A DNA stretch of 64,000 bases from BJ22 sp021298375 (GTDB taxonomy: Bacteria > Planctomycetota > Planctomycetia > Pirellulales > Pirellulaceae), in assembly GCA_046343015.1 (NCBI GenBank), contig JBKDOL010000121.1, positions 140,752-204,751 of the forward strand. Direction: 5' to 3'. This document shows, piece by piece, positions 18,035 through 26,059 of this stretch. The notes below the pieces were generated by a model. It did not search any database and was not told the DNA's origin. It saw nothing but the letters and a program-made list of their open reading frames with translations. The translations under genes were made by a program, and so were the position numbers. The first letter of the stretch is position 1; each line of letters begins with the position of its first letter.

Positions 18035-18894
18035 CCTTGCCTCACTACAAGGTTATCCAGCAGTCTGGTCGTTCCGACTCGAGCGGCCATCAATAAAACC
18101 AGGGGCAAACGAACCTCCGTCAGCGGCTCGAGCGTATCGGCATCCGCTGCGAATGCGTAATCGACTTGGCTCACGCCGGAAGCGATCAACTGCTCGCGCA
18201 TCCAACTGGATAATTCCGGGCCATTTTTCGCTCCGCTACGAATCTGCTTCTCCGCCGCGAACAAGGTCCGCGACAAGCTCAAGCCGATTTGCCGCTCATC
18301 CTTCGAAAGGTAGCGATTGCGGGAGCTCATTGCCAAACCGTCCGGATCGCGCACGGTGGGACACATCTTGATTTCACACGGCACATTCAAGTCCGCCACC
18401 ATTCGCCGGACGACCGCAACTTGCTGGTAGTCCTTTTGACCCAGATAACAAACGTCAGCCCGGGTCATGTTGAGGAGCTTCAGCACCACCGTTGCCACTC
18501 CGCGAAAGTGACTCGGCCGCACGGCCCCCTCCCACTTCTGGGAAACCTCCGGAGGTTGGACGTAGGTCGAGAACCCGGGTGGATACATCTCGTCTTCGGT
18601 TGGAACCAGAACCGCATCGACTCGCTCGGCAGCCAGCATTTCCAAATCGGCAACCAGTGTCCGCGGATATTTGGCCAAGTCCTCGGTGGGCGCAAATTGG
18701 GTCGGATTAACAAAGACAGTGGCGACCACCCGTTCACACTCCGCCCGCGCCGCCTGCACCAGACTAAGGTGGCCTTGGTGCAACGCCCCCATTGTCGGAA
18801 CGATCCCAATCCTTTGCCCCGCGGCACGCCATTCGTTAACCAGTTCGGTTAACCATTTCATTCCACCGGACCGAGCCCGTTCCGTTTCCGCCAT
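18031..18894 (-). CDS. panC: Pantothenate synthetase
   Basis: PanC joins pantoate and beta-alanine with ATP to make pantothenate, the precursor of coenzyme A. The 287-residue sequence has the nucleotidyltransferase motif PTMGALHQGH (HxGH at 39-42), FVNPTQFAPTEDLAKYPR, YLGQKDYQQ and AMSSRNRYLS, all in the expected order, so it should be active. It overlaps the next gene (lgt) by ATGA and the two are probably cotranscribed. No panB or panD gene is in the window. Confidence 0.96.
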   Translation of the reverse strand: MAETERARSGGMKWLTELVNEWRAAGQRIGIVPTMGALHQGHLSLVQAARAECERVVATVFVNPTQFAPTEDLAKYPRTLVADLEMLAAERVDAVLVPTEDEMYPPGFSTYVQPPEVSQKWEGAVRPSHFRGVATVVLKLLNMTRADVCYLGQKDYQQVAVVRRMVADLNVPCEIKMCPTVRDPDGLAMSSRNRYLSKDERQIGLSLSRTLFAAEKQIRSGAKNGPELSSWMREQLIASGVSQVDYAFAADADTLEPLTEVRLPLVLLMAARVGTTRLLDNLVVRQG

Positions 18895-19498
18895 AAAGTG
18901 TCCTGTCCAATCCCTGAAACGCCCCGCGCCAAGTCAGCCTCGCTGTCGGGGACTTCACCGCCCCGCCACGCGGTTGATGGCGGTTGTTGACCCTCCGGCC
19001 TCGGGGGCGGCAGCGTTTTCCCTGGCAAGTCATGAAGGTTATCCGATTTGAGCCGCTTCGGCCATGCAAACCACTGGAATCCCGACCCGCCGCCTTCTAT
19101 CCTTGAAACAGCCTCGGCTTCTCAACTCGGCCCCCGCAGGGGGTTGCTTCCAAGTCTGAAACAACCGGAACAACCCGGCCCGCTGATCCCCATTCCCCGG
19201 CCCGCTTTCACTGACAGAACCGCTTTCATGTGTTAGATTTTGCAAGGCTGTTGGCTCACCTTTGGGCCGGACAAACCGCATTCATCCCCCGCCCCTCGCC
19301 CCCTGCCCTTTGGTCCCATCAAAACCGAGCCGCTTCCAAAGCTTGGACTGCCAACCCGAATTTTCGGCCAAGGACATCCCCAGCGTAGGTAAGCCGCCCA
19401 GCCCCGGTGAACAACCGAGCAAACGGCCGTCCGATTAATGAGCTGCGGAACGCCATCGCTGTACTTCCCTCAACCAGCCATCTCCTGCAGGCGATTTC
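18895..19498. other. Intergenic region (604 bp) between divergent genes
   Basis: This region must hold the promoters for panC (leftward) and for the squalene-repeat protein (rightward). No RNA gene, hairpin or tandem repeat stands out, and the short open frames are not convincing. Confidence 0.5.
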
Positions 19499-21103
19499 AT
19501 GAACCAGCCTAATCAGCTCAATCAGGTTCCCGCCCCGCCGCCTCCAGGCAATCCGAACGCAGTTGATGCAGACGAAGAGACGGAAGAAGAAGGCCTGCTC
19601 GACGAGCAAGGCAGGAAGTTCGTCTTCTTCAATCTCGCCCCCAGCTGGCTCGTGAGCCTGTTGACGCACGTCCTGCTGATCGTGCTGCTGGCTGTCGTCT
19701 TTATGGAGCAGAAGCGGAACTCAACCATCAGTTTCGTCGCCGCCGATACCCCGGGCGAGTCGCTCGAGGGTGTCGACATGGATCTCGAACCGCTCGACTT
19801 CGACAGCTCGGCGCTCGAGATGAAAGAAGTCCCTCAGGAAACCGAAGCAGCTCCGCTGGAAGCCAACCTCGCCACGCTCGACACCCAGCCGCAAGATATC
19901 ATTTCCGAATTGGCCGCCGGCGAGTCTTCCATGGTCGACAGCGAGGCCATGAGCGGTGCGGGCCTCACCGGCTCGACCAGCGGCGAAATCTCCGGTCGCG
20001 ACGGAGACAACCGCTCCAAGCTGCTGCGAAAGTACGGCGGCACGCCTGACTCCGAAGAAGCAGTCAAGCTGGCCCTCGAGTGGATCGCAAAGCACCAGAT
20101 GGAGGATGGTGGCTGGAACTTTGACCACACCATCGGCTCGGGCGATCGCTCACGGAAAAACCCCGGGCGAATGACAGACGCCCGCAACGCCGCCACGGCA
20201 ATGGCCCTGCTCCCGTTCCTCGGCGCCGGCAACACCCATCTCAATGGCGAGTATAAGGACACGGTCCGACGCGGACTCAGCTTTCTGCTCCAGCGGGCGC
20301 GAGTCGACTCCAAAGGCCTGAGCTTCTACGAGCCCTCCTCCGGCACGATGTATTCGCATGGCCTCTGCAGCATCGTGTTCTGCGAAGCCTATGCCATGAC
20401 CGGGGACAAGGACCTCGGCAGCGCCGCGCAAGGCTGCGTCAAATTCATCGAATGGTTTCAGGATAACCGCGGAGGTGGCTGGCGTTACGATCCCCAACAA
20501 CCGGGCGATACCTCCATCGTGGGTTGGCAACTGATGGCGCTCAAAAGCGCAAAACAATCCGGGCTGAATGTGCGCAAGGAAACGCTCAAACTCGCCACCC
20601 GCTATCTCGATTTTGCCTCCAGCGACTCCGGGGCCTTTTACGGTTACAGCAGCCCTCCCAGCGCCGATCCCAATTACCGCGAGCGGGCTCCGACTTCGAT
20701 CGGACTGCTCTGCCGCATGTATCTCGGCTGGGACCGCGATCACCCCAGTCTCAAACGGGGGGTCGCCTGGCTGGCCGATGAAGGACCAGTCCTCCGCAGC
20801 GAACGCAATCCGCTCGGCGTGAACATGTACCACAACTACTACGCCACGCAGGTCATGAAGCAGTACGGCGGTCCCGAGTGGGATAAATGGAACAACGAAA
20901 TGCGCGATTTCCTTGTCAAATCGATCAGCAAGGAAGGGCTCGAACGTGGCAGCTGGTTCTTCGACTCCGGCAATGACCTCGGCACTGAAACCGGTGGCCG
21001 TCTCTACTACACGTCACTCTGCTGCATGACCCTCGAAGTCTACTATCGTTACATGCCGCTGTACGACGACAAAGCCTCGGCCGATCCCTTCCCGCTCGAC
21101 TAA
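19499..21103 (+). CDS. Membrane-anchored protein with prenyltransferase/squalene-oxidase-type repeats
   Basis: This 534-residue protein has a Pro/Glu-rich cytoplasmic N-terminus, one membrane span (about 42-64, LVSLLTHVLLIVLLAVVF), an acidic linker, and then an alpha/alpha toroid domain from about 185 to the end. The QxxDGGW-type repeats are visible as HQMEDGGWNF and NRGGGWRY. The DxDD protonation motif of squalene-hopene cyclase is not present, so this is unlikely to be a cyclase; it is more likely a scaffold or a binding protein facing the periplasm. Proteins with this layout are common in planctomycetes. The gene is monocistronic as far as can be seen. Confidence 0.82.
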   Translation: MNQPNQLNQVPAPPPPGNPNAVDADEETEEEGLLDEQGRKFVFFNLAPSWLVSLLTHVLLIVLLAVVFMEQKRNSTISFVAADTPGESLEGVDMDLEPLDFDSSALEMKEVPQETEAAPLEANLATLDTQPQDIISELAAGESSMVDSEAMSGAGLTGSTSGEISGRDGDNRSKLLRKYGGTPDSEEAVKLALEWIAKHQMEDGGWNFDHTIGSGDRSRKNPGRMTDARNAATAMALLPFLGAGNTHLNGEYKDTVRRGLSFLLQRARVDSKGLSFYEPSSGTMYSHGLCSIVFCEAYAMTGDKDLGSAAQGCVKFIEWFQDNRGGGWRYDPQQPGDTSIVGWQLMALKSAKQSGLNVRKETLKLATRYLDFASSDSGAFYGYSSPPSADPNYRERAPTSIGLLCRMYLGWDRDHPSLKRGVAWLADEGPVLRSERNPLGVNMYHNYYATQVMKQYGGPEWDKWNNEMRDFLVKSISKEGLERGSWFFDSGNDLGTETGGRLYYTSLCCMTLEVYYRYMPLYDDKASADPFPLD

Positions 21104-21188
21104 ACAGCTTCCGCTCCAGCCCCACGCCGGTCGTTCAGGGAACATAAACGGCAAGAGAAAAACGGAGCGGTGATTCGGGCGCTGTCGC

Positions 21189-21244
21189 TTTGGGCCGTGT
21201 AATTTGGGCGGTGTAATTTGGGCGGTGTAATTTGGGCCGTGTAA
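21189..21244. repeat. 14-bp direct tandem repeat, about 3.5 copies
   Basis: Contiguous copies of GTGTAATTTGGGCG lie downstream of the squalene-repeat gene, between convergent genes. Confidence 0.9.
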
Positions 21245-21270
21245 GAACGGCGCAACCTTCAAGTTGGGCT

Positions 21271-21321
21271 GCGATCGGACTACCGCTGCGATCGGACTAA
21301 CGCAGCGAACGGACTACCAGC
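21271..21321. repeat. 17-bp direct tandem repeat spanning the fabH stop codon, 3 copies
   Basis: Three contiguous copies of GCGATCGGACTACCGCT with a few changes. The fabH stop (TAG on the minus strand, 21314-21316) lies inside the third copy, and the same CTA triplet is present at the matching place in the other two. Confidence 0.9.
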
Positions 21322-22354
21322 GGATGATGCTTGCGCCCCAAGTCAGCCCGGCCCCGAAGCCGACGGTCAGGACATGCCCGCCGGGGCGAATCCGGCCTTG
21401 CGATTGAGCCTCGTACAAAGCGATCGGAATGCTCGCCGCGGAGGTGTTGCCGAAGCGATCAAGATTCATGAAAACCTTTCCGGGGTCCGCTCCCAACGCC
21501 TCAGCGGCTGCGTCCAGAATTCGGCGGTTCGCCTGATGGAAAATCAGCAAGTCGATTTCGTTCAACGACAACTGAGCCTCGGCCAGCAAGTCGGCAACCA
21601 ACTCTGGGATCAGACGCACAGCCCACTTGAAGACCGAGCGACCATCCATCTTGAGGTATTGGTCGCGCGCGGTCAGCACTTCCGGGCTCGCAGGCAAGCG
21701 CGAACCGCACCCAGGGACCACGAGCGTTCCGCCCAACTCACCCGCCGAACCGAGCTGATAAGCCAGAATTCCAGAAGCGACGTCCGCCGGCCGCTGGTCG
21801 CTGGTCAACAATGCGGCGGCGGCCCCGTCTCCAAACAGGGGATAAGTCTTGGGGTCCTGCGGGTCCACGACGCAGGACATTTTGTCGGCGCCGATCACCA
21901 AGGTGTAACGGCTGCAACCGCTCCGCACCAATTGGCTGCCAAAAATCAAACCGTACATGAATCCCGAACAGGCGGCATTCATGTCGACAGCGCCGCATTT
22001 GGCTCCCAAACGCGACTGCACCAGACAGGCCGTGGAGGGCGTGTAATGGTCCGGGGTCATCGTCGCCACGATGATCATGTCCACTTCTTCGACGCCCACA
22101 CCAGCCCGCTGGAGGCAATCCCGGGCCGCCTCATAGGCCATGTCGCTGGTCGCTTGATCCCGCGGCGCGTGATAGCGGGTCACAATTCCAGTGCGCTGCA
22201 CAATCCAATCCGAATCGCAGCCGATCGAGCTGAGCGCGTCGTTGTGGATTCGCTCCCGAGCCGGGCCCATCCCTAAACCAACCACCCTGACCCCGAGGAT
22301 CTTGGATGAGACCACGTTCCTTGTCAGTTCACTTTTCTGCTGGGTCGCCGTCAT
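21314..22354 (-). CDS. fabH: Beta-ketoacyl-ACP synthase III
   Basis: FabH condenses a starter acyl-CoA with malonyl-ACP to begin fatty-acid synthesis. The 346-residue protein has the active-site cysteine in MNAACSGF (Cys129), the histidine in IFHQANRR (His273) and the asparagine in FGNTSAA (Asn303), a complete Cys-His-Asn triad. The N-terminus is about 20 residues longer than most. It stands alone: plsX, rpmF and acpP, which often neighbour fabH, are not found here. The stop codon lies in a tandem repeat. Confidence 0.93.
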   Translation of the reverse strand: MTATQQKSELTRNVVSSKILGVRVVGLGMGPARERIHNDALSSIGCDSDWIVQRTGIVTRYHAPRDQATSDMAYEAARDCLQRAGVGVEEVDMIIVATMTPDHYTPSTACLVQSRLGAKCGAVDMNAACSGFMYGLIFGSQLVRSGCSRYTLVIGADKMSCVVDPQDPKTYPLFGDGAAAALLTSDQRPADVASGILAYQLGSAGELGGTLVVPGCGSRLPASPEVLTARDQYLKMDGRSVFKWAVRLIPELVADLLAEAQLSLNEIDLLIFHQANRRILDAAAEALGADPGKVFMNLDRFGNTSAASIPIALYEAQSQGRIRPGGHVLTVGFGAGLTWGASIIRW

Positions 22355-23061
22355 GAGGCTGCCTCGTTTGCTGGTCCCCGCCGCGGCCTGACACGCCAGA
22401 GTGCTTTCCTCCGGGCAGCGGGCGGCTCTCGCGGCGATGCACCATCCGGTCGCTTCGCCGCGGAATTGTCAAAATCTTCTGGCGAATATAAACGACCATC
22501 CAAACACTGAATACGGGAATCTGCGCTGCAACCAGCCGCCTCTGGGCCCAAGCGCCTCCCCCCTTCCAAGTAAAACCGGCTTGCGCCCCCACAACCCGCC
22601 GCTGGGGAGAAAGAGCGGCCCCAAGCACATCCCGCAACCACTTCCCTGCCGCTGCTGGCGAAAGCACCCGCAGCCAGCATTTCAGCCGCAGCGGTCGCCA
22701 ACGTGAGCCCCCACAGCTCAATCCCGCTCACCGCAGCCAATGGCGGGTCGAGTTGCTGCTGACTCCACCCCCCAGAAAAAAGGCCTTGGCCGCACAGCCC
22801 TTGCCGGACAGGCCGAAATAATGCCGGACAGGCCGAAAAAAAACCCCGTTTCGCCCAGCACCCAACCCCTCGACAACCTGAATTAAACCACCCGATAGAG
22901 GGTGTAATTTTGCGATGGATCGGGTAAATTGGGGCCCATCAGTGCTCACCGGGCCAAGCAGGAATGCCAAGCCCGCAGCCCTCGAGTCTCGGAAATCGGC
23001 CCTTGGCCGGAATTTGACTGGCTCGGGTACAGCCCCTGAAGAAGGAAGGAACAAATCGAAA
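22355..23061. other. Intergenic region (707 bp) between divergent fabH and the NRDE gene
   Basis: It should hold both promoters. A few reading frames of 100-130 codons cross it on both strands, but they overlap each other and show no domain, so none is called. It contains one 20-bp tandem repeat. An rpmF (L32) gene was looked for and not seen. Confidence 0.5.
22802..22841. repeat. 20-bp direct tandem repeat, 2 copies
   Basis: Two adjacent copies of TGCCGGACAGGCCGAAATAA differ at one base. Confidence 0.85.
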
Positions 23062-23838
23062 ATGAGCCTCCTGGCAATTCTTTATCACCTCGTGCCCGAG
23101 TCGCCGATTCTGGTAGCTTGCAACCGCGAGGATTCATTTGACCGCTCTTATCCCACTCCCGCGATTCACTCAGGAAAACCACGGATCCTTGCCTCGGTCG
23201 ACCCCAAAACGGGCGGCACATTCCTCGGCGTCAATCAAAACGGCATGCTGGTGGGAGTGATCGACCGCCCCAAACGCGAAATGCCGGTTTTGCCCGAATC
23301 GCGAGCCGACTTGGCCCGTCAGATTCTCAAGGCCGCGTCCGCCCGCCGCGGTGTCGATGTGGCCATGGACCGCCTCAGTTCGGGCCAGTACCGCGGAGCC
23401 AATTTCGTGATTGCGGACCACGATTCGGGCTGGTGCGTCCACGCCGGTGACCAAGTCAACTGCTCCGAACTGGAAGACGGCCTGAGCATTGTCGGCTCCT
23501 GCGACGTCAACGACTTTCGGGACGAGCGGGTGTCGATGGCCAACCGCTTGCTGACCCTGCAAAACCTCGACTCTCCGATCAAATTCCTCGCCGTTGCGAG
23601 CAAGGTGTTTGCCCGCGGACCGGGGATTGCCGGTCGACCCAGCATGGTCGTTCGGGGCGGAGAGTTTGGCACGGTCAACTCGACTCTGATTGCCCTCGGC
23701 AAAAAGCCGCGAGACGCGATTTACCAATACGCGGCCGGCGCTCCCGACCAGGCCAAGTACGAGGACTACTCGCCCATGTTGCGGGACATCCTCAGCCGCG
23801 GGATTCGTGAATCGCGATCCTCCAAGGCTACCGTCTAG
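23062..23838 (+). CDS. NRDE-family (TANGO2-like) protein
   Basis: The ATG at 23062 is chosen because the conserved N-terminus begins here and a purine-rich GAAGGAAGGA precedes it; the frame stays open further upstream but the extra residues look non-coding. The 258-residue protein has the family signature near the N-terminus, ACNREDSFDRSYPTP (19-33), and the GTFLGVNQNGMLVG segment. The NRDE/TANGO2 family is related to Ntn-hydrolases; its biochemical role is poorly known and has been linked to lipid or haem handling in eukaryotes. It is followed by an intrinsic terminator that extends into the convergent gene. Confidence 0.85.
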   Translation: MSLLAILYHLVPESPILVACNREDSFDRSYPTPAIHSGKPRILASVDPKTGGTFLGVNQNGMLVGVIDRPKREMPVLPESRADLARQILKAASARRGVDVAMDRLSSGQYRGANFVIADHDSGWCVHAGDQVNCSELEDGLSIVGSCDVNDFRDERVSMANRLLTLQNLDSPIKFLAVASKVFARGPGIAGRPSMVVRGGEFGTVNSTLIALGKKPRDAIYQYAAGAPDQAKYEDYSPMLRDILSRGIRESRSSKATV

Positions 23839-23923
23839 GACGTTTCGGTAGTCTTTGAGTCCGGGTTATCTGGGCGTTCGGGCCATTTTGCCTGTTGTCC
23901 CTGTTTCCATCATCTGAAATTCA

Positions 23924-23968
23924 AGCCCACCGGTCATTGAGCCTCACGGCAACGGTTGGGCTTTTTTT
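23924..23968 (+). terminator. Intrinsic terminator of the NRDE gene, overlapping the end of the convergent gene
   Basis: AGCCCACCG pairs with CGGTTGGGCT (one bulged base, 20-base loop), followed by seven T residues on the plus strand. The right arm and T-run lie inside the last codons of the convergent nuclease-like gene, where they encode Lys-Lys. Confidence 0.7.
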
Positions 23969-24660
23969 CTGCGCCTCGGCCGCGGCGCGGCGACTTCCGT
24001 TTGCTGGTACAGCCAGGCATTGCCTCGTTTTCCCTGCTGGCAAACCGCCCCAATTTCCCGCAGCACGTAGGCAACCCGCTGGGCAACCCCGCGGCTGACC
24101 CCAGCCTGCCGGGCGAGCAAACCCGTATCCCAAACCGGTGGCAGCTCCGGGGGCAGGAGCCGCAATAAATCCTCGGCCCGCTCAAACACTTCGCACCCAT
24201 GCCAGGTAGTGTAGCTCCGATCGGCCACCTGAAAATCGTTTTGCCGCCAGCGTCTCCGCCGGCCATGGCCGGGAAACCGAATTTCTTCCACATCCAGCAG
24301 TGGCACGATCAACCGCAACTGCGGATGAGGAAAGACCCGCCGAAAGTAAAGTAACTCCTCGAAGATATCGAAAATCGTCCCGCGATAGGGACTCCAGCGC
24401 TGGTCGACAATCTGCCCACCCGGGCCAGTCAACTTGACCAGCCGCTTCCGCACCACCAACGGCTTGATGATGTCGAGTCGATGCTTCCGCTCCAGCAGTT
24501 CGGCACATTTCCTCCAGATCGCCGCCAGACTGCTGTGCTGAATCTCGATCAGCCTCCGACCGGTCACGACATCGATCCGGTACCGCCCCAGCCGCTGCTC
24601 GAACTTGGACTTAGGCCCCGCAAAAGCAAGTTTCAATTGTCGATGCAGCGTCGTTTCCAT
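23944..24660 (-). CDS. Putative CoiA/PD-(D/E)XK-like nuclease with C-terminal winged helix
   Basis: The ATG at 24660 has GGAG six bases upstream and starts the ordered part; an upstream in-frame start at 24804 would add a low-quality tail. The product has 238 residues. Residues 18-66 show a pattern typical of the PD-(D/E)XK fold with an ExQ variant: Arg-Ile-Asp30, then Ile-Glu39-Ile-Gln41-His-Ser-Ser, followed by a helix with Lys/Arg. CoiA-type nucleases share the D...ExQ-S pattern. The middle is basic (HGRRRRWRQND). The C-terminus (about 165-225) looks like a winged helix (DTGLLARQAGVSRGVAQRVAYVLREIGAV). A DNA- or RNA-processing enzyme is plausible but not proven. It is divergent from cysK. 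Confidence 0.7.
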   Translation of the reverse strand: METTLHRQLKLAFAGPKSKFEQRLGRYRIDVVTGRRLIEIQHSSLAAIWRKCAELLERKHRLDIIKPLVVRKRLVKLTGPGGQIVDQRWSPYRGTIFDIFEELLYFRRVFPHPQLRLIVPLLDVEEIRFPGHGRRRRWRQNDFQVADRSYTTWHGCEVFERAEDLLRLLPPELPPVWDTGLLARQAGVSRGVAQRVAYVLREIGAVCQQGKRGNAWLYQQTEVAAPRPRRRKKAQPLP

Positions 24661-24919
24661 CTTTGCTCCGGCCGCGAATCCCGTCCCGCTCTGCTCGTTT
24701 CTATCAGATCGCCTTTCCTGCCAACAACGCCAGTCGGCTGCGGCCCCGGTCGCACCAGCGGCGCGGCGCCGATTCGCATTGCCCAAATCCTCCTTTTTCG
24801 CCAAGATTGAATTCGCATCAAAAGTCGTTTTTCTGAGCCCCTTCCTTAAACCCGCCTGGTTTGATTGGTGTTGGAACCGACTGTTTCAAACCAGATTGAT
24901 GATCCCCGGAGCCCACCGC

Positions 24920-25915
24920 ATGTCTCTCGCTACCAGTCCCCACCTGACCGCTCCCCAAACTGCTCGCCCGACGGGAATCTTCGAGGAGATTACGCACTGC
25001 ATCGGGAACACCCCGCTGGTCCGCTTGCGACGCGTCACCACCGACTGCGTCGCTGAAGTGATCGCCAAAGTCGAAAACATGAATCCGCTCTGGAGCGTCA
25101 AGGACCGCATCGGCCGAGCGATGATCGATGCCGCAGAACAGGCTGGCTTGATCGGGCCGGACACGGTCATCGTCGAACCCACCAGTGGCAACACCGGCAT
25201 CGCTCTGGCTTACGTCTGCGCGGCCCGCGGCTACAAACTGAAAGTCTTCATGCCCGAGAGCATGACGATCGAACGGCGCCGACTGCTCAAAGCCCTCGGC
25301 GCGGAGGTCAACCTGACTCCCGCTGCCGAAGGGATGGGAGGTGCGGTCCGCCGCGCCACGGAACTGGCGAGTTCGGACAAGAATTACTTCATGCCCCAAC
25401 AGTTCAAAAACCCCGCCAACCCGGAAATCCACCGCCGCACCACCGCGGAAGAAATCTGGCGCGATACCGCCGGCAACGTCGACATTCTCGTCGCCGGCGT
25501 CGGCACCGGTGGCACCATTACCGGCGTCTCGGAAGTCCTCAAGCAGCGGATTCCGGGCTTCAAGTCGATCGCTGTCGAACCTGCCGCGAGCCCTGTCATC
25601 TCCCAGTTCCGCTCCGGACAGGAAATCAAGCCAGGTCGCCACACGATTCAAGGAATCGGAGCCGGCTTTGTGCCCGACATTCTGAATGTCGACATCATCG
25701 ACGAGATCATCCAGGTCAAAGACGAAGACGCCGTAGATACAGCGAGGCAACTCGCAACGCGCGAGGGCCTGTTCTGCGGAACCAGCTGCGGAGCAGCCGC
25801 TTGGGCCGCCCTGCAAGTCGCTCGTCGTCCTGAAAACAAGGGCAAGCGAATCGTGGTCGTGCTCCCCGACCTGGGCGAACGCTACCTCTCCACCGCGCTC
25901 TATCCGGCCGAGTAA
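24920..25915 (+). CDS. cysK: Cysteine synthase A (O-acetylserine sulfhydrylase)
   Basis: This PLP enzyme makes cysteine from O-acetylserine and sulfide. The ATG at 24920 gives a 331-residue product of family length, although the frame is open for 100 more codons upstream. The PLP lysine is in LWSVKDR (Lys61), the substrate loop is TSGNTG (88-93), the phosphate loop is GTGGTITGV, and SCGAAAW lies near the C-terminus. The start region IFEEITHCIGNTPLVRL is typical of the family. The usual NPGGSVKDR is NPLWSVKDR. Cystathionine beta-synthase is excluded by length. No cysE lies beside it. Confidence 0.93.
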   Translation: MSLATSPHLTAPQTARPTGIFEEITHCIGNTPLVRLRRVTTDCVAEVIAKVENMNPLWSVKDRIGRAMIDAAEQAGLIGPDTVIVEPTSGNTGIALAYVCAARGYKLKVFMPESMTIERRRLLKALGAEVNLTPAAEGMGGAVRRATELASSDKNYFMPQQFKNPANPEIHRRTTAEEIWRDTAGNVDILVAGVGTGGTITGVSEVLKQRIPGFKSIAVEPAASPVISQFRSGQEIKPGRHTIQGIGAGFVPDILNVDIIDEIIQVKDEDAVDTARQLATREGLFCGTSCGAAAWAALQVARRPENKGKRIVVVLPDLGERYLSTALYPAE

Positions 25916-26023
25916 ACGCCCGCGGTCAACGTCAGAATTCTCATTCCCGGGCCGGCGTCCGCGCCGAGTCGGCTGAGCCCCGCGTATCCCGCCCGGGTTC
26001 TCATGCCCCGCCGCGGACTTGAG

Positions 26024-26059
26024 CCCCACAGTGCACTCATACCCCACAGTGCAGTCACC
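26024..26059. repeat. 18-bp direct tandem repeat spanning the glnE stop codon, 2 copies
   Basis: Two adjacent copies of CCCCACAGTGCACTCATA with small changes. The glnE TGA (minus strand, 26055-26057) is in one copy and a second TGA 18 bases further on lies in frame in the other. Confidence 0.85.

Noticed and set aside
19499..21103. Squalene-hopene cyclase enzyme
   Set aside because: The QxxDGGW-type repeats are present but the catalytic DxDD motif is not seen and the protein has one membrane anchor at the N-terminus, so only the fold is claimed.
22351..22740. Minus-strand frame of 129 codons upstream of fabH, a possible rpmF or small protein
   Set aside because: It is Ala/Gly/Arg-rich, matches no ribosomal-protein L32 pattern, and overlaps fabH's start and other equally long frames.
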